Shown here piece after piece: positions 7,951 through 9,602 of a stretch of 9,602 nt of DNA; within the stretch, counting starts at the first letter, position 1; the number at the start of each line of letters is the position of its first letter. Source of the stretch: Pseudomonadota bacterium. Its GTDB lineage: Bacteria > Pseudomonadota > Alphaproteobacteria > Rhizobiales > Tepidamorphaceae. The notes beneath the pieces were generated by a model. The model saw nothing but the letters and a program-made list of their open reading frames with translations. It was not told where the DNA came from and searched no databases. The stretch is from NCBI GenBank assembly GCA_023435545.1, contig JAEYRQ010000614.1, positions 1-9,602 of the forward strand, in the 5' to 3' direction. The translations under genes were made by a program, and so were the position numbers.

Positions 7951-8603
7951 TGCCGGGCAGCCGGCGCCGGCTCGGATCCGGCAGACTCGTCGTCGCCACC
8001 CACAATCCGGGCAAGCTCGCCGAGATCCGCGACCTTCTCGCCCCGTTCGGCTTCGATCCGGTCTCCGCCGGCGATCTCGGCCTGCCCGAGCCCCAGGAGA
8101 CCGGCGACAGCTTCGAGGCCAATGCGGCGCTGAAGGCCCTGTCGGCGGCGACAGCCTCCGGCTTTCCCGCGCTTGCCGACGATTCCGGGCTCTCGGTCGA
8201 TGCGCTCGGCGGCCAGCCCGGCATCCAGTCGGCGCGCTGGGCCGGCAGCGACCGTGATTTCGCGCGCGCCATGCGCAACATCGAGGAACTGCTGCAGCAG
8301 AAAGGCGCCAGCGCTCCGGAGGCACGTCGCGCGAAGTTCGTCGCGGCGCTGGCGGTCGCCTGGCCGGACGGGCATGTCGAGACGGTGCGCGGCGAAGTGC
8401 ACGGGACGCTCGTCTGGCCGCCGCGCGGCACCGCCGGCTTCGGCTATGATCCGATGTTCCTTCCCGACGGCGAATCGCGCACCTTCGGGGAGATGACCGC
8501 GGCGGAGAAGCACGGCTGGGCGCCCGGCGATCCGGAGCGTCCGGGCTTGTCGCACCGGGCCCGCGCCTTCGCCGCGCTGGTGGAGGCCTGCATTGGCGGA
8601 TAG
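7950..8603 (+). CDS. rdgB: dITP/XTP pyrophosphatase (RdgB/HAM1 family)
   Basis: Cytoplasmic house-cleaning enzyme that hydrolyses dITP, ITP and XTP to monophosphates and pyrophosphate, keeping deaminated purines out of DNA and RNA. The 217 residues show the family signature in order: [17 protein letters not shown] (14-30), [15 protein letters not shown] (50-64), [27 protein letters not shown] (73-99), [15 protein letters not shown], and [11 protein letters not shown] followed by [11 protein letters not shown]. An insertion of about a dozen residues ([10 protein letters not shown]) between EKH and SHRARA is, to my knowledge, seen in alphaproteobacterial relatives. The ATG overlaps the rph stop (TGATG) and no ribosome site precedes it, so translation is probably coupled to rph. 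Its last codons overlap the hemW start. Confidence 0.97.
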   Translation: MPGSRRRLGSGRLVVATHNPGKLAEIRDLLAPFGFDPVSAGDLGLPEPQETGDSFEANAALKALSAATASGFPALADDSGLSVDALGGQPGIQSARWAGSDRDFARAMRNIEELLQQKGASAPEARRAKFVAALAVAWPDGHVETVRGEVHGTLVWPPRGTAGFGYDPMFLPDGESRTFGEMTAAEKHGWAPGDPERPGLSHRARAFAALVEACIGG

Positions 8604-9602
8604 AGCGACATCGCCGGGATATCCGGCCGCGGGACCGGGTTTCGGCGTCTATGTCCACTGGCCGTTCTGCGCGGCCAAGTGTCCCTATTGTGACTTCAAT
8701 TCGCATGTCAGGCGCGAGATCCCGCAGTCGCGCTATCTGGACGGGCTCGTCGCCGAGATCGGCTATATGGCGGCGCTGGCGCCGGGACGCACCGTCCGAT
8801 CGGTGTTCTTCGGCGGCGGCACCCCCTCGCTGATGGAGCCGGAAACAGTCGCAGGCGTGCTTGACGCGGTGGCCGACTGCTGGCCGGTCGCCGTCGACGT
8901 CGAGGTGACGCTCGAGGCCAATCCGTCCAGCGTCGAGGCTGAGCGCTTCGCCGGATACCGCGTCGCGGGGGTTAACCGCGTTTCACTCGGCGTCCAGGCG
9001 CTCGACGACCAGGCGCTGCGCTTCCTCGGCCGGCTGCACGATGTCGCCGCGGCACGCGCCGCTCTCGACATCGCCCATTCGGTTTTCGACCGGGTTTCGT
9101 TCGACCTGATCTACGCCCGCCCCGGCCAGACGCCGGGCGCGTGGGCGGGGGAACTCGAGGAAGCCTGCCGCATGGCCGGCGACCACCTGTCGCTCTACCA
9201 GCTGACCATCGAGCCGGAGACGCCGTTCGCGGCGTTGCACGCCCGCGGCAAGCTGGTGGTTCCCGACGACGATCTCGGCCGGGCGCTCTACGATGTGACG
9301 CTGGAGACGACCGACCGGCACGGCCTGCCCGCATACGAGATTTCCAACCACGCCCGGCCGGGCGGCGAATGCCGCCACAACCTCGTCTACTGGCGCGGCG
9401 GGGAATGGGCCGGTGTCGGCCCGGGCGCGCATGGTCGGCTCGACGTGATGGGCGTCAGGACGGCGCTGTCGACGGCGCGCGCGCCGGAGGTGTGGCTCTC
9501 CGAGGTCGGCCAGCGGGGCCATGGCATCGTCGAGCGGCTGGAACTCACCCGCGAGGAAGTGGCGGACGAATACCTGGTGATGGGCCTGCGCCTTGCCGAA
9601 GG
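8593..9602 (+). CDS. hemW: Heme chaperone HemW (radical SAM), C-terminus cut by window edge
   Basis: Radical-SAM-fold protein once annotated as oxygen-independent coproporphyrinogen III oxidase; HemW is now regarded as a heme-binding chaperone delivering heme to respiratory enzymes. The iron-sulfur motif [13 protein letters not shown] gives CxxxCxxC at Cys26, 30 and 33, the HemW form rather than the HemN form. [11 protein letters not shown] binds [80 protein letters not shown] and GVGPGAHGR follow in family order. The start is the TTG at 8593, with GGTGGAGG (8579-8586) six bases upstream; no ATG or GTG precedes the conserved VYVHWPFC. This overlaps rdgB by 11 bases and implies coupled translation. 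The window holds 336 codons of an expected 380 or so. Confidence 0.95.
   Translation, partial: MADRATSPGYPAAGPGFGVYVHWPFCAAKCPYCDFNSHVRREIPQSRYLDGLVAEIGYMAALAPGRTVRSVFFGGGTPSLMEPETVAGVLDAVADCWPVAVDVEVTLEANPSSVEAERFAGYRVAGVNRVSLGVQALDDQALRFLGRLHDVAAARAALDIAHSVFDRVSFDLIYARPGQTPGAWAGELEEACRMAGDHLSLYQLTIEPETPFAALHARGKLVVPDDDLGRALYDVTLETTDRHGLPAYEISNHARPGGECRHNLVYWRGGEWAGVGPGAHGRLDVMGVRTALSTARAPEVWLSEVGQRGHGIVERLELTREEVADEYLVMGLRLAE

Noticed and set aside
7156..8706. 516-codon minus-strand open frame
   Set aside because: It is antisense to rph, rdgB and the start of hemW, all clearly real. The product is Arg/Ala/Pro-rich and compositional.
8593..9602. HemN (true coproporphyrinogen dehydrogenase)
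   Set aside because: The CxxxCxxC is followed by DFNSH, and the sequence order and linkage to rdgB fit HemW. The HemN-type cysteine pattern is absent.

Overview
The window is GC-rich chromosomal DNA from an alphaproteobacterium, most likely from the Hyphomicrobiales/Rhizobiales side. Three things point there: the protein sequences of DnaK, GrpE, HrcA, RNase PH, RdgB and HemW; the hrcA/rph/rdgB/hemW neighbourhood; and a promoter matching the alphaproteobacterial RpoH consensus in front of dnaK. The species cannot be named from the sequence. I see no CRISPR array, tRNA, rRNA, transposase or prophage gene.

Layout from left to right. (1) The first 907 bases hold the N-terminal half of dnaK on the minus strand. 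Its roughly 130-nt leader and a perfect RpoH-type promoter lie at 1044-1075. (2) A secreted TPR-like protein (minus, 1162-1833) is divergent from alkB (plus, 2007-2663), a DNA/RNA demethylase. (3) A perfect GC hairpin (2719-2744) separates alkB from a convergent 542-residue secreted protein of unknown function (minus, 2754-4382). (4) A 265-bp gap with several dyads leads to grpE (minus, 4648-about 5316). (5) grpE is divergent from a small three-helix membrane protein gene (plus, 5417-5791). An approximately 105-bp palindromic intergenic repeat (5801-5905) follows, then hrcA (minus, 5977-7083). (6) hrcA is divergent from a tightly packed operon rph-rdgB-hemW (plus, 7237 to the right edge). rdgB overlaps rph by one base, and hemW starts at a TTG inside the end of rdgB. 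hemW is cut off by the window edge.

The window combines protein quality control and housekeeping. DnaK and GrpE are two parts of one chaperone machine, and HrcA is the classical repressor of chaperonin genes. RNase PH trims tRNA 3' ends, RdgB removes deaminated purine nucleotides, HemW is a heme chaperone, and AlkB repairs alkylated bases. dnaK and grpE share a strand but are about 3.7 kb apart, and hrcA is separated from grpE by an oppositely oriented membrane-protein gene. They are therefore not one transcript here. dnaK shows a clear RpoH promoter. No CIRCE element (the HrcA operator) is visible anywhere in the window.

Most of this region is ordinary. The items worth a second look are the regulatory DNA (dnaK promoter and leader, grpE promoter dyad, possible leaderless hrcA), the palindromic repeat, and three uncharacterised genes. 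I found no convincing novel multi-gene system.
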